Source of the DNA: an uncultured beta proteobacterium
Lineage (GTDB): Bacteria > Pseudomonadota > Gammaproteobacteria > Burkholderiales > Burkholderiaceae_C
Assembly (NCBI GenBank): GCA_903958915.1
Contig: CAJBVC010000223.1
Coordinates: forward strand, 1 to 7,129
Direction: 5' to 3'
DNA length: 7,129 nucleotides
In this document: piece by piece, positions 1-6,787 of the stretch
How the letters are laid out: every line of letters starts with the position of its first letter
How positions within the stretch are numbered: position 1 is the first letter of the stretch
Position numbers and translations under genes: made by a program
The notes under the pieces: generated by a model
Told to the model about the DNA's origin: nothing
Databases searched by the model: none
The model's input: only the letters and a program-made list of their open reading frames with translations

Positions 1-99
1 CAAACGCTTGGAGCAAACTATGCCCGCATCCAGGCCGCAGTGAATTCGCTTGCCCTGGATGAGGCCCTGGAAATCATGCAAAAGGGTGACGATGCATAA
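1..99 (+). CDS. 3' end of an upstream gene, probably a paralogous hybrid sensor kinase (partial)
   Basis: Only the last 32 codons are visible, in the frame that starts at base 1 and ends with TAA at 97-99. The peptide contains [13 protein letters not shown] and then LALDEALEI, ending in MQKGDDA. It lines up without gaps with the C-terminal tail of the next gene, which has [13 protein letters not shown] and LSLDEALEI at the same spacing. In that gene the tail follows an Hpt phosphotransfer domain, so the upstream gene is probably also a hybrid histidine kinase or Hpt-bearing protein and a tandem paralogue. This is inferred from a short tail alone; a stand-alone regulator carrying the same tail is possible. 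Its stop codon lies inside the start region of the next gene (8-base overlap). Confidence 0.7.
   Translation, partial: QTLGANYARIQAAVNSLALDEALEIMQKGDDA
82..99 (+). promoter_or_regulatory. Ribosome binding site and overlapping start of the hybrid kinase gene
   Basis: AAGGG at 82-86 lies five bases before the ATG at 92-94. That ATG overlaps the upstream gene's end (ATG at 92, TAA at 97-99). This decides the kinase start. The open frame reaches back to an ATG at 50, but that lies deep inside the upstream gene and would add 14 charged residues before the signal peptide. An ATG at 119 is a second possibility, with a weaker GGGA at 110-113, and would give a shorter signal-peptide n-region. The overlap suggests translational coupling. 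Confidence 0.6.
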
Positions 100-3000
100 A
101 CCCCCATTCGGGACTGCAATGCAACGGCTGATCGGACTATTGCTTGTGGCATTGTCTTCCTTGCTCGCCGTGCCGGCATGGGCGCAGACCAGGTTCGTAA
201 GTCTCGACTCCACGACCGCGCGCATAGATCTGCGAGACGCATTTTCCGAGCTAGAAGACACAAAGGGAACGTTGACGCTGGCCGATGTGCAAGACCCCAG
301 GATGGCGGAACTTTTTACTCCATCATCCTTGAACTGGAAGATTTCACAGTCCAGCTATTGGCTCAAGGCCACCTTGACGAACGCTGGACCCCAGGCGCAT
401 ACATGGTGGCTGGACCTGAATGAAAACGCCATGGGCAAGGCGGACCTTTACACTCCAGATGCCTCGGGCACGTACCAGGTTTTTCACATCGATTCATCTA
501 AGCGCTTCGCAATGCGCCCTTTGCTCGTGCGAGGATTTGTGTTGCCAATGGCGATACCCGCTGCAGCGAAGGTTACCGTTTACCTTCACCTGCAACGGGC
601 GCCGCCTTCGGCCTACTTCAGCATCCGTCCAGAAGCATGGCAACCCGCCGCCCTGCAAGAAAAGCTCCAATCAGAGAAGTCCATTTGGCTCACCTATATG
701 GGATTGGCGGCGGGGCTCATTTTGTTCAATCTGCTGCTGTTCATCTCGGTACGGGACGTCAATTACTTGCTCTATGTCCTGAGCTCAACATCCTTGGTGT
801 GGACAGTCTGTTCGGGACGGGGCGGGATCGGATTTGCATTTGAAATGTTGTGGCCAAACCAACCGGGCTTTGATCAGCTGTCCTGGTTTCTGTCTCTCAA
901 TGCAAGTCCCATCTTGGCTGTGCTCTTCTGTGCGAATTTAATTGAAGTTCGCAAACACCACCCGAACATCCTGAACTTCATTTATGTGGCTAGTCTATTC
1001 ATAGTAGCACTCACGGCGTGGCGCCTTGTGGCGACACTAGCAGATTGGCCTATCCTTCTCTGGATAAACAGTTACCTAGTTCGCCTTGGGGCAATGGCGA
1101 CCATGGTGGTCATTTTGTTGTCTGGGTACACCATCGTTCGGCGCGCTTTGGCCCGGGACCGCAGGGCAGTATTCCTTCTTATCGCATGGGCGCCACTCAC
1201 GATCTACGGGATTTTGGCCGCCTTCTTCACGGGCGTCTCGTTGTCGGGCTTCACGGGCGGCCCGTCCGTTGCGATAGGGGCATCCGCGTTTGAGATGATC
1301 ATGATGTCCCTGTTGCTTGCGGACCGCCTGAACGCCGAGCGCAAGGAACGCTACCACGCACAGCTCACATTGGTGGAAGGTCTGAAGGAATCCGAACGGG
1401 CGTTGGAGCGCAAAGTGGCCGAGCGCACGCAAGAACTCAGCGTAGCCCGCGAACAAGCGGAAGTCGCAAAGGCCCAGGCCGACTCTGCCAACCAGCACAA
1501 GAGCGACTTTTTGGCCAACATGAGCCATGAGATTCGCACCCCCATGAATGCGGTGATCGGCATGAGCCACCTGGCGCTCAATACCGACCTGACGCCACGC
1601 CAACGCGACTATGTGCAAAAAATTCAGCACTCGGGGCAGCACCTGCTGGGCATCGTCAATGACGTTCTGGATTTTTCCAAGATCGAGGCCGGCATGCTGC
1701 AACTGGAGAACGTTGACTTCTCCCTGCAAGAGCTGGTGGTCGATGTGCAAACGCTCGTAGCCGACAAGGCTGAGCAAAGAGGTTTGCAGTTGACCTTTGA
1801 GGTCACGCCCGATACCCCCGACATGCTCAACGGCGACCCGTTGCGACTGCGCCAGATTCTGATCAACTTTGCCAACAATGCGGTCAAGTTCACCGACGCC
1901 GGTGCCATTGCTATTACGGCTGGCGTGCTGGAGCGCGGTGACACCGGCGTGCTGTTGCGCTTTGCAGTCAAGGACAGCGGCATTGGGATGACGTCCGAGC
2001 AGATCGGGCGACTGTTTCAAAGCTTTCAGCAGGCCGATGCCTCCACCACGCGCAAATACGGTGGCACCGGGCTTGGGCTGGCCATCTCCAAGCAGCTGGC
2101 AGAACTGATGGGCGGTACGGTGGGCGTGGAGAGTGCTTTGGGCTTGGGTTCGACTTTCTGGTTTACCGCACAGTTGGGCATTGCCAGCACAACCGCGGGA
2201 GCGACGCTAGGTACCTCGAATGTTGCGCCCCTCGAAATGGTAACCCTGAGAGTTTCAGGCGCCCTGCGTGGTGTACGCGTGCTGTTGGCCGAAGACAATG
2301 CACTGAACCAGCAAGTGGCGAGCGAACTGCTGAGCGACGTAGGCGTGGTGGTGCAGGTGGCGGATAACGGACAGATTGCCCTGCAGATATGCCAGGCGCA
2401 TACCAGTGATCCGCACTTTGATGCCATTTTGATGGACATGCAGATGCCGGTGATGGACGGCATTGCTGCAACACTAGCCATCAGGGCTTTACCCGATTGG
2501 GGCGACACGCCAATCATCGCCATGACGGCCAACGCCATGACCGCCGACCGCAAACGCTGCCTGGACGCTGGCATGGTGGACTTTGTTGCCAAGCCGATTG
2601 AGCCCGAGCAATTGTTCAAGACGCTGTTGCGCTGGGTCAAGAAGGCTGCGCAAGACGCAACCACGACCACAGAGCCGTTTGCGCCCCCCGCAGACTCAGT
2701 CCAAGCCGCCGATTATCAACTGCTTCCATCGAAGGTAGACGGTCTGGACCTGCAGGCCGGCCTTCGCCGCGTGATGGGCCGCGAGGATAGGTATCTGGAG
2801 TTGCTCAGAAACTTTGTGCGCGAGCAAAGTGATGCCTGTGAGCGCATCGAGCACGCCTTGGCTGAGGGCAAGCTGGCTGAGGCCGAGCGTGCTGCACACA
2901 CCCTCAAAGGGCTGGCTGGCACCATCGGTGCACACGCCTTGTACGATGCGGCCCAGCAGCTCGAAGAGGGCATGCAGGCACCCGATGCCAGCACCAACAT

Positions 3001-3310
3001 TGCGGACGTGAAGCACAGCCTGCAGGCGCTGCTGGCAGCATTGCAACCGGTGGTCGCGGCACACGCTCCCGCCGCACAAGCTTCTACCCTGCCCGATGCA
3101 GCGGCCCAGCGCACAGCCATGAACACGCTGCTACGGCTGTTGCGCGACGACGATGCAAACGCCCAGCGGCACTTTGCCGAGCATGAGGCGGTTTTTCGAG
3201 CGACTCTCGGGGATCGCTTCCGTGAAGTCAAAAACGCCATCGACACTTTGTCCCTGGATGAGGCACTTGAAATCACGGTGGGTTTGCCGGGTTGGGCATC
3301 ACCGATTTGA
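92..3310 (+). CDS. Membrane hybrid sensor histidine kinase, 7TMR-DISM / HisKA / HATPase / REC / Hpt
   Basis: The product is a 1072-residue inner-membrane phosphorelay kinase. Residues 1-31 form a signal peptide ([14 protein letters not shown], then AWA before QTRF). Residues about 35-190 resemble the 7TMR-DISMED2 sensor domain ([17 protein letters not shown]), which in the family is thought to bind carbohydrate-like ligands. Seven hydrophobic helices span about 197-413 (7TMR-DISM). A coiled coil (about 414-471) leads to HisKA with the H-box [10 protein letters not shown], phospho-acceptor His479. HATPase_c (about 581-696) has the N-box [17 protein letters not shown] and GGTGLGL. The receiver (about 728-849) has LLAEDN, phospho-acceptor Asp782 in LMDMQMP, and Lys834. 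The Hpt domain (about 884-976) carries His936 in [10 protein letters not shown] tail (about 1004-1072) matches the end of the upstream gene. All catalytic residues are present, so an active His-Asp-His relay is expected. The domain order after the membrane part resembles RpfC/BarA. The likely partner is the HD-GYP regulator at 4648; the ligand is unknown. Confidence 0.95.
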   Translation: MHKPPFGTAMQRLIGLLLVALSSLLAVPAWAQTRFVSLDSTTARIDLRDAFSELEDTKGTLTLADVQDPRMAELFTPSSLNWKISQSSYWLKATLTNAGPQAHTWWLDLNENAMGKADLYTPDASGTYQVFHIDSSKRFAMRPLLVRGFVLPMAIPAAAKVTVYLHLQRAPPSAYFSIRPEAWQPAALQEKLQSEKSIWLTYMGLAAGLILFNLLLFISVRDVNYLLYVLSSTSLVWTVCSGRGGIGFAFEMLWPNQPGFDQLSWFLSLNASPILAVLFCANLIEVRKHHPNILNFIYVASLFIVALTAWRLVATLADWPILLWINSYLVRLGAMATMVVILLSGYTIVRRALARDRRAVFLLIAWAPLTIYGILAAFFTGVSLSGFTGGPSVAIGASAFEMIMMSLLLADRLNAERKERYHAQLTLVEGLKESERALERKVAERTQELSVAREQAEVAKAQADSANQHKSDFLANMSHEIRTPMNAVIGMSHLALNTDLTPRQRDYVQKIQHSGQHLLGIVNDVLDFSKIEAGMLQLENVDFSLQELVVDVQTLVADKAEQRGLQLTFEVTPDTPDMLNGDPLRLRQILINFANNAVKFTDAGAIAITAGVLERGDTGVLLRFAVKDSGIGMTSEQIGRLFQSFQQADASTTRKYGGTGLGLAISKQLAELMGGTVGVESALGLGSTFWFTAQLGIASTTAGATLGTSNVAPLEMVTLRVSGALRGVRVLLAEDNALNQQVASELLSDVGVVVQVADNGQIALQICQAHTSDPHFDAILMDMQMPVMDGIAATLAIRALPDWGDTPIIAMTANAMTADRKRCLDAGMVDFVAKPIEPEQLFKTLLRWVKKAAQDATTTTEPFAPPADSVQAADYQLLPSKVDGLDLQAGLRRVMGREDRYLELLRNFVREQSDACERIEHALAEGKLAEAERAAHTLKGLAGTIGAHALYDAAQQLEEGMQAPDASTNIADVKHSLQALLAALQPVVAAHAPAAQASTLPDAAAQRTAMNTLLRLLRDDDANAQRHFAEHEAVFRATLGDRFREVKNAIDTLSLDEALEITVGLPGWASPI

Positions 3311-3318
3311 ATGTATGC

Positions 3319-3353
3319 CATGAAAAACGAACAAGTAATGTTCCTTTTTCATG
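3319..3353 (+). repeat. 35-bp palindrome with 14-base arms before the ATPase gene
   Basis: The left arm is 3319-3332 (CATGAAAAACGAAC) and the right arm 3340-3353 (GTTCCTTTTTCATG), separated by the 7-base loop AAGTAAT. Thirteen of 14 positions pair; the only mismatch is C3328 against C3344. It begins nine bases after the kinase stop codon, and its right arm contains the upstream candidate ATG (3351) of the ATPase gene. It could be an operator for a dimeric regulator, an mRNA hairpin hiding that start, or a weak bidirectional terminator, because an A-run and a T-run flank an inner GAAC/GTTC stem. The stem is AT-rich, which argues against a strong intrinsic terminator. Confidence 0.6.
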
Positions 3354-3362
3354 AAACAACGA

Positions 3363-3368
3363 TACACT
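3363..3368 (+). promoter_or_regulatory. Possible -10 element of a leaderless ATPase promoter (weak)
   Basis: TACACT matches the TATAAT consensus at four of six positions. It ends six bases before the ATG at 3375, the distance expected if transcription starts on the A of that ATG. No convincing -35 box lies about 17 bases upstream; that position falls in the right arm of the palindrome. The call rests mainly on the spacing and on the lack of a Shine-Dalgarno sequence before either candidate start. Confidence 0.2.
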
Positions 3369-3374
3369 TTCTCC

Positions 3375-4544
3375 ATGATTGAGCGCACCCAACTCGAGCA
3401 AGCCACCACAAAGGCGCTGACGCGCTCACGGGGTGTTGTACTCAACGGCCCGCGCCAGTCAGGAAAAAGCACACTTGCGCAGCGCTTCCTGCGCCATGAC
3501 TCACCCAACTACTTTGACCTGGAGTATCCGCCCCACGCGCAACGCCTGGCACAGCCCACACAAACCTTGGAGCACCTGCATGGGCTGGTCGTCATCGACG
3601 AGGTACAACTGCACCCTGGCCTGTTCGCCTTGCTGCGGGTGCTGATGGATCGCTCCAACGCGCCTGGCCAGTACTTGCTGCTGGGCAGTGCATCGCCGCA
3701 GTTGCTGCGCCAGGCGGGTGAATCCTTGCTGGGACGCGTTGAAACCATTGAGGTGGGTGGGTTTGATCTGGCCGAAGCCACAGCCGCAGAGAACCCGTGG
3801 TCGCAGGAGGTCGCCCAAAGGCTATGGCTGCGTGGCGGGTTCCCACGCTCCTACCTGGCAGCATCGGACGAAGACAGCTTTGTCTGGCGTATGCAAGCCA
3901 TTGCCAACCACGTTCGCGTCGATCTGCCGCAGTTCGGCCTGAACATTGCCGCCCCGGCCATGCTTCGGTTTTGGACCATGCTCGCCCACTACCATGGGCA
4001 AATCTGGTCGGCCGCCCCGCTGGCGCAGTCGATGGGCGTTTCAGAGCCCACCATCCGGCGCTATCTGGACACACTCACCCAGTCGTTAATGATTCGCCAG
4101 CTGCAGCCATGGCACGCGAACCTGGGCAAGCGCCAAGTCAAGGCACCCAAAATCTATTTTCGCGACACCGGCCTTTTGCACGCGCTGCTGGGCATTCAGA
4201 ACACCACCGAGTTACTGACGCGCCCGCAAAGCGGTGCCAGCTGGGAGGGTTTTGCGCTAGAGCAGGTGCTGCGCATCGCCCAGCCCGACCAGGCCTACTT
4301 TTGGGCCACGCACCAGGGCGCTGAGCTGGACCTGTTGTTGTTCAAGGGCAGCCGCCGGGTGGGCGTGGAGTTCAAGCGTGCCGATGCACCCACGGTGACG
4401 CCCAGCATGCGCATTGCCCTGCGCGACCTGCAGCTCGATGCGCTGTATGTGGTCTATCCCGGCCAGCACCGTTATCCTCTCGGTGATGCCATCGAGGCCG
4501 TCCCGCTGTGGGCATTGCTCAAAAGTCAGCAGGGGCAACCATGA
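3375..4544 (+). CDS. AAA ATPase with DUF4143-type C-terminal domain (AAA_14 family)
   Basis: The product has 389 residues from this start, or 397 from the ATG at 3351. I prefer 3375 because family members usually begin close to MI-R, about 20 residues before the P-loop. Neither start has a visible Shine-Dalgarno sequence. Walker A is GPRQSGKST (residues 25-33, Lys31), Walker B is LVVIDEVQ (Asp75, Glu76) and a sensor-like LLLGSAS follows (about 101-107). A winged-helix-like stretch (IWSAAPLAQSMGVSEPTIRRY, about 210-230) precedes the DUF4143 part, with KIYFRDTGLLHALLG near 259-273. The C-terminus has a PD-(D/E)XK-like pattern: Glu317 and Asp319 in GAELDLLL, then Glu332-x-Lys334 in GVEFK. These proteins are widespread and have no settled function; nucleic-acid-associated or toxin/defence-like roles have been suggested. 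The gene lies between a sensor kinase and its probable regulator, with its own palindromic leader, so it is probably not part of the phosphorelay. Confidence 0.9.
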   Translation: MIERTQLEQATTKALTRSRGVVLNGPRQSGKSTLAQRFLRHDSPNYFDLEYPPHAQRLAQPTQTLEHLHGLVVIDEVQLHPGLFALLRVLMDRSNAPGQYLLLGSASPQLLRQAGESLLGRVETIEVGGFDLAEATAAENPWSQEVAQRLWLRGGFPRSYLAASDEDSFVWRMQAIANHVRVDLPQFGLNIAAPAMLRFWTMLAHYHGQIWSAAPLAQSMGVSEPTIRRYLDTLTQSLMIRQLQPWHANLGKRQVKAPKIYFRDTGLLHALLGIQNTTELLTRPQSGASWEGFALEQVLRIAQPDQAYFWATHQGAELDLLLFKGSRRVGVEFKRADAPTVTPSMRIALRDLQLDALYVVYPGQHRYPLGDAIEAVPLWALLKSQQGQP

Positions 4545-4568
4545 TCTTGACCGCCCGCGGCCTGGCGT

Positions 4569-4598
4569 GCCGCCACCCGAATCGCCTAGTATGGCGGC
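4569..4598 (+). other. GC-rich stem-loop in the ATPase to HD-GYP gap
   Basis: GCCGCCA at 4569-4575 pairs perfectly with TGGCGGC at 4592-4598 across a 16-base loop. It lies 24 bases after the ATPase stop and 49 bases before the HD-GYP start. No T-run follows, so it is not a standard intrinsic terminator. It may protect an mRNA end, or be chance pairing in GC-rich DNA. TAGTAT at 4587-4592 resembles a -10 box but has no -35 partner at the right distance. The rest of the 103-base gap shows nothing clear. Confidence 0.3.
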
Positions 4599-4632
4599 TC
4601 AACCCACAACTCGACGAAGCACTCGAACTAAT

Positions 4633-4637
4633 GGAGA
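4633..4637 (+). promoter_or_regulatory. Ribosome binding site fixing the HD-GYP regulator start
   Basis: GGAGA lies ten bases before the ATG at 4648, slightly longer than ideal spacing. The frame is open back to 4414, inside the ATPase gene. The upstream part encodes low-complexity sequence rich in Pro, Arg and Ser that does not fit a receiver domain, whereas the receiver fold begins about ten residues after the 4648 ATG. The later start is therefore chosen. Confidence 0.6.
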
Positions 4638-4647
4638 CAATCACGCC

Positions 4648-5775
4648 ATGACCGAAACCGCACTGGAAACCAAGGCCTTCACCGTTCTGGTGGTCGACGA
4701 CACGACCGCCAACCTGATGCTGATGAACGACCTGCTGAACCCCTTGTACACGGTCAAAGTGGCATCGAGTGGCGCACGCGCGCTGAAGATTGCCAACTCC
4801 GGCACCCTGCCCGATCTGATCTTGCTGGACATCATGATGCCCGAAATGGACGGCTACGAAGTGTGCCGCCGACTGAAGTCCAGCCCCGCCACCCGCGACG
4901 TTCCGGTGATATTCCTCACGGCCAAGGCCGAAACCAGCGACGAGCAAGCGGGCTTCGAGTTGGGCGCAGTGGACTACATCACCAAACCCATTAGCCCACC
5001 TATCGTGCTAGCCCGCGTGAAGACCAGTTTGACGCTCAAAGCCGCCGCAGACTTCTTGAAAGACAAGAATGCTTTTCTCGAGCAGGAAGTGGCACGCCGA
5101 ACCGAAGAGGTGCACGATATCCAGGACGTCACCATCCTCACCATGGCGTCGCTCGCGGAAACGCGCGACAACGAGACCGGCAACCACATCATCCGCACCC
5201 AGCACTACGTCAAGCTGCTTGCGCTGCAACTGCGCGAGCACCCGCGCTTTGCCCACTACCTGGACGATGCCACCATCAATTTGCTGTTCAAGTCTGCACC
5301 CTTGCACGATATCGGCAAGGTGGGTATCCCCGACAGCATCTTGCTCAAGCCCGGCAAGCTGACCCAGGAAGAATTTGAAACGATGAAGACCCACACGACA
5401 CAGGGGAAACTTGCCATCGAGAGTGCCGAGTCACGCCTGGGCAAGAACGTGCCGTTTCTGCGCTGCGCCAAGGAAATCGCCTATTCGCATCAGGAGAAAT
5501 GGGACGGTTCGGGCTACCCCGAGGGCCTTGCAGGTGATGCCATCCCGATCTCGGCCCGCCTGATGGCGATCGCCGATGTGTACGACGCGTTGATCAGCCG
5601 GCGCGTTTACAAGCCGCCGTTTACGCATGAAGCTTCCATGTCCATCATCGAGGAAGGGCGGGGTCGGCACTTTGACCCCGACGTGGTGGATGCTTTTGTC
5701 GCGATCCAGCGGCAATGCCAGGAAATTGCCGAGCGGCACGCCAACACGGATGAAGAGCTGGCAAAACATCCATAA
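4648..5775 (+). CDS. Response regulator with receiver and HD-GYP domains (probable c-di-GMP phosphodiesterase)
   Basis: The product is a 375-residue cytoplasmic protein. The receiver domain (about 10-125) has VLVVDD (acidic pair Asp17, Asp18), phospho-acceptor Asp61 in LILLDIMMP, Thr91 and Lys113 in ITKPI. A helical linker (about 128-160) leads to the HD-GYP domain (about 160-355): ETGNHIIRTQ (His180), the HD pair His220-Asp221 in APLHDIGKVGIPD, His249 in KTHTTQG, HQEKWDGSGYP (281-291, GYP at 289-291) and ADVYDAL (Asp310). HD-GYP proteins hydrolyse c-di-GMP to pGpG or GMP using a two- or three-metal centre, and phosphorylation of the receiver usually controls activity. The expected phosphodonor is the Hpt domain of the hybrid kinase upstream, as in RpfC/RpfG. 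Where the second His of an HHE motif is often found, this protein has Gln282; the other metal-binding residues are present, so I expect activity. It is separated from the kinase by the ATPase gene and is followed after 42 bases by accD. Confidence 0.93.
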   Translation: MTETALETKAFTVLVVDDTTANLMLMNDLLNPLYTVKVASSGARALKIANSGTLPDLILLDIMMPEMDGYEVCRRLKSSPATRDVPVIFLTAKAETSDEQAGFELGAVDYITKPISPPIVLARVKTSLTLKAAADFLKDKNAFLEQEVARRTEEVHDIQDVTILTMASLAETRDNETGNHIIRTQHYVKLLALQLREHPRFAHYLDDATINLLFKSAPLHDIGKVGIPDSILLKPGKLTQEEFETMKTHTTQGKLAIESAESRLGKNVPFLRCAKEIAYSHQEKWDGSGYPEGLAGDAIPISARLMAIADVYDALISRRVYKPPFTHEASMSIIEEGRGRHFDPDVVDAFVAIQRQCQEIAERHANTDEELAKHP

Positions 5776-5817
5776 TTGCGGGCTTACGCAAGCACATGAG
5801 AGAACGGAGACACGACT

Positions 5818-6690
5818 ATGAGCTGGCTTGAAAAACTGCTTCCCCCGAAAATTCAGCAAACCGACCCGGCTGATCGTCGCACCGTGCCGGAAGGCCTGTG
5901 GATCAAGTGTCCGAGTTGCGAAACGGTGCTCTACAAGACCGATCTCGAGCAAAACCAGAATGTCTGTCCGAACTGCAGCCACCACCACCGCATCGGTGCG
6001 CGGGCCCGGCTCAATCTGTTTTTGGACAACGAAGGCCGCTTCGAGATCGGGCAGGAGGTATTGCCGGTCGATGCGCTCAAATTCAAGGACAGCCGTAAAT
6101 ACCCTGAGCGCCTCAAGGAGGCCATGGAAAATACCGGCGAGACCGATGCCCTGGTGGTTATGGGCGGTTCGGTGCACGGCATTAGTCTTGTCGCCGCCTG
6201 CTTTGAGTTCGAGTTCATGGGCGGCAGCATGGGCTCGGTGGTGGGCGAGCGCTTTGTGCGTGGCGTGGAAACGGCCATTGAACAAAAAGTACCCTTCCTG
6301 TGCTTTACCGCCACGGGTGGTGCGCGCATGCAGGAAGGTCTCTTGAGTTTGATGCAAATGGCCAAGACCAATGCAGCACTGACGCGCTTGGCCAAAAAAG
6401 GGCTGCCCTTCATCAGCGTGTTGACCGATCCCACCATGGGCGGCGTGAGTGCGGGCTTTGCGTTTCTGGGTGATGTGGTGATTGCCGAGCCCAAGGCCTT
6501 GATTGGTTTCGCCGGCCCGCGGGTGATTGAGTCGACCGTGCGCGTGACTTTGCCCGAGGGATTTCAGCGCTCCGAGTTCCTGCAAACCAAGGGCGCTATC
6601 GACCTGATTTGCGACCGCCGTGAATTGCGTAAAACCGTGGCAGAAACGCTGGCGATGCTGCTGCGCCAACCTGCTGACGCTGTGATCTGA
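5818..6690 (+). CDS. accD: Acetyl-CoA carboxylase carboxyltransferase, beta subunit
   Basis: The 290-residue product is close to the usual length of bacterial AccD (E. coli about 304). With AccA it forms the carboxyltransferase that moves CO2 from carboxybiotin-BCCP to acetyl-CoA, giving malonyl-CoA for fatty acid synthesis. The N-terminal zinc ribbon has Cys31-x2-Cys34 and Cys50-x2-Cys53. The crotonase-like core carries [10 protein letters not shown] (135-144), [11 protein letters not shown] (about 164-174), [12 protein letters not shown] (about 204-215) and GFAGPRVIE (about 230-238), followed by [10 protein letters not shown]. The start ATG has GGAGA at 5806-5810, seven bases upstream. It reads in the same direction as the HD-GYP gene after 42 bases, so read-through is possible, though an essential gene probably has its own promoter. 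The stop codon lies in the left arm of the inverted repeat at 6684-6787. The usual betaproteobacterial neighbours trpA and folC are not next to it here. Confidence 0.98.
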   Translation: MSWLEKLLPPKIQQTDPADRRTVPEGLWIKCPSCETVLYKTDLEQNQNVCPNCSHHHRIGARARLNLFLDNEGRFEIGQEVLPVDALKFKDSRKYPERLKEAMENTGETDALVVMGGSVHGISLVAACFEFEFMGGSMGSVVGERFVRGVETAIEQKVPFLCFTATGGARMQEGLLSLMQMAKTNAALTRLAKKGLPFISVLTDPTMGGVSAGFAFLGDVVIAEPKALIGFAGPRVIESTVRVTLPEGFQRSEFLQTKGAIDLICDRRELRKTVAETLAMLLRQPADAVI

Positions 6691-6787
6691 GGAGTCTGGG
6701 CGGCAGAGGGTTTTGCGTAGGTCAAGGAGGAGCCCGAAGGGCGGGGGACACCGAGCAGAACGCTCTGCCGCACAGGCTTCTCAGATC
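6684..6787. repeat. 104-bp imperfect inverted repeat between convergent accD and YggT-family gene
   Basis: Arms 6684-6708 and 6763-6787 (25 bases each) pair at 22 positions; two of the three differences (G6692/T6779 and T6695/G6776) can form G-U pairs in RNA, leaving only G6699/A6772 unpaired. The innermost nine bases, GCGGCAGAG (6700-6708) and CTCTGCCGC (6763-6771), match perfectly. Pairing continues inward through GTTTTGC (6710-6716) with GCAGAAC (6755-6761), one pair being G-U. The loop holds a small GCCC-GAA-GGGC hairpin (6732-6742). The accD TGA (6688-6690) and the last base of the opposing gene's TAG (6787) fall inside the arms. It probably acts as a bidirectional transcription stop or RNA end; its size and symmetry also fit a miniature dispersed repeat. 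Copies elsewhere cannot be judged from this window. Confidence 0.75.

Noticed and set aside
1076..2020. 314-codon open frame on the minus strand opposite the kinase gene
   Set aside because: It lies wholly antisense to the conserved kinase core, has no recognisable domain and crosses the membrane/kinase boundary; it is a codon-bias shadow.
3319..3353. The palindrome as a strong intrinsic terminator of the kinase gene
   Set aside because: The stem is AT-rich and the T-run lies inside the arm rather than after a GC-rich stem, so a regulatory site or hairpin is at least as likely.
3320..3382. 20-codon open frame MKNEQVMFLFHE... overlapping the ATPase start
   Set aside because: It has no ribosome binding site, and its sequence is largely a by-product of the palindrome; there is nothing to support a leader peptide.
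4414..4647. 78-codon N-terminal extension of the HD-GYP regulator inside the ATPase gene
   Set aside because: It would overlap the ATPase by over 130 bases, encodes low-complexity sequence, and a better start with GGAGA exists at 4648.
5771..5791. CATAAT as a possible -10 box, and the small TTGCG/CGCAA stem before accD
   Set aside because: No -35 box is recognisable 16-18 bases upstream of CATAAT, and a 5-bp stem without a T-run is within chance; an accD promoter here is possible but unsupported.
5431..6669. 412-codon open frame on the minus strand opposite the HD-GYP and accD genes
   Set aside because: It spans two well-supported genes and their gap, is rich in His, Gln and Arg as expected for an antisense shadow, and shows no known motif.
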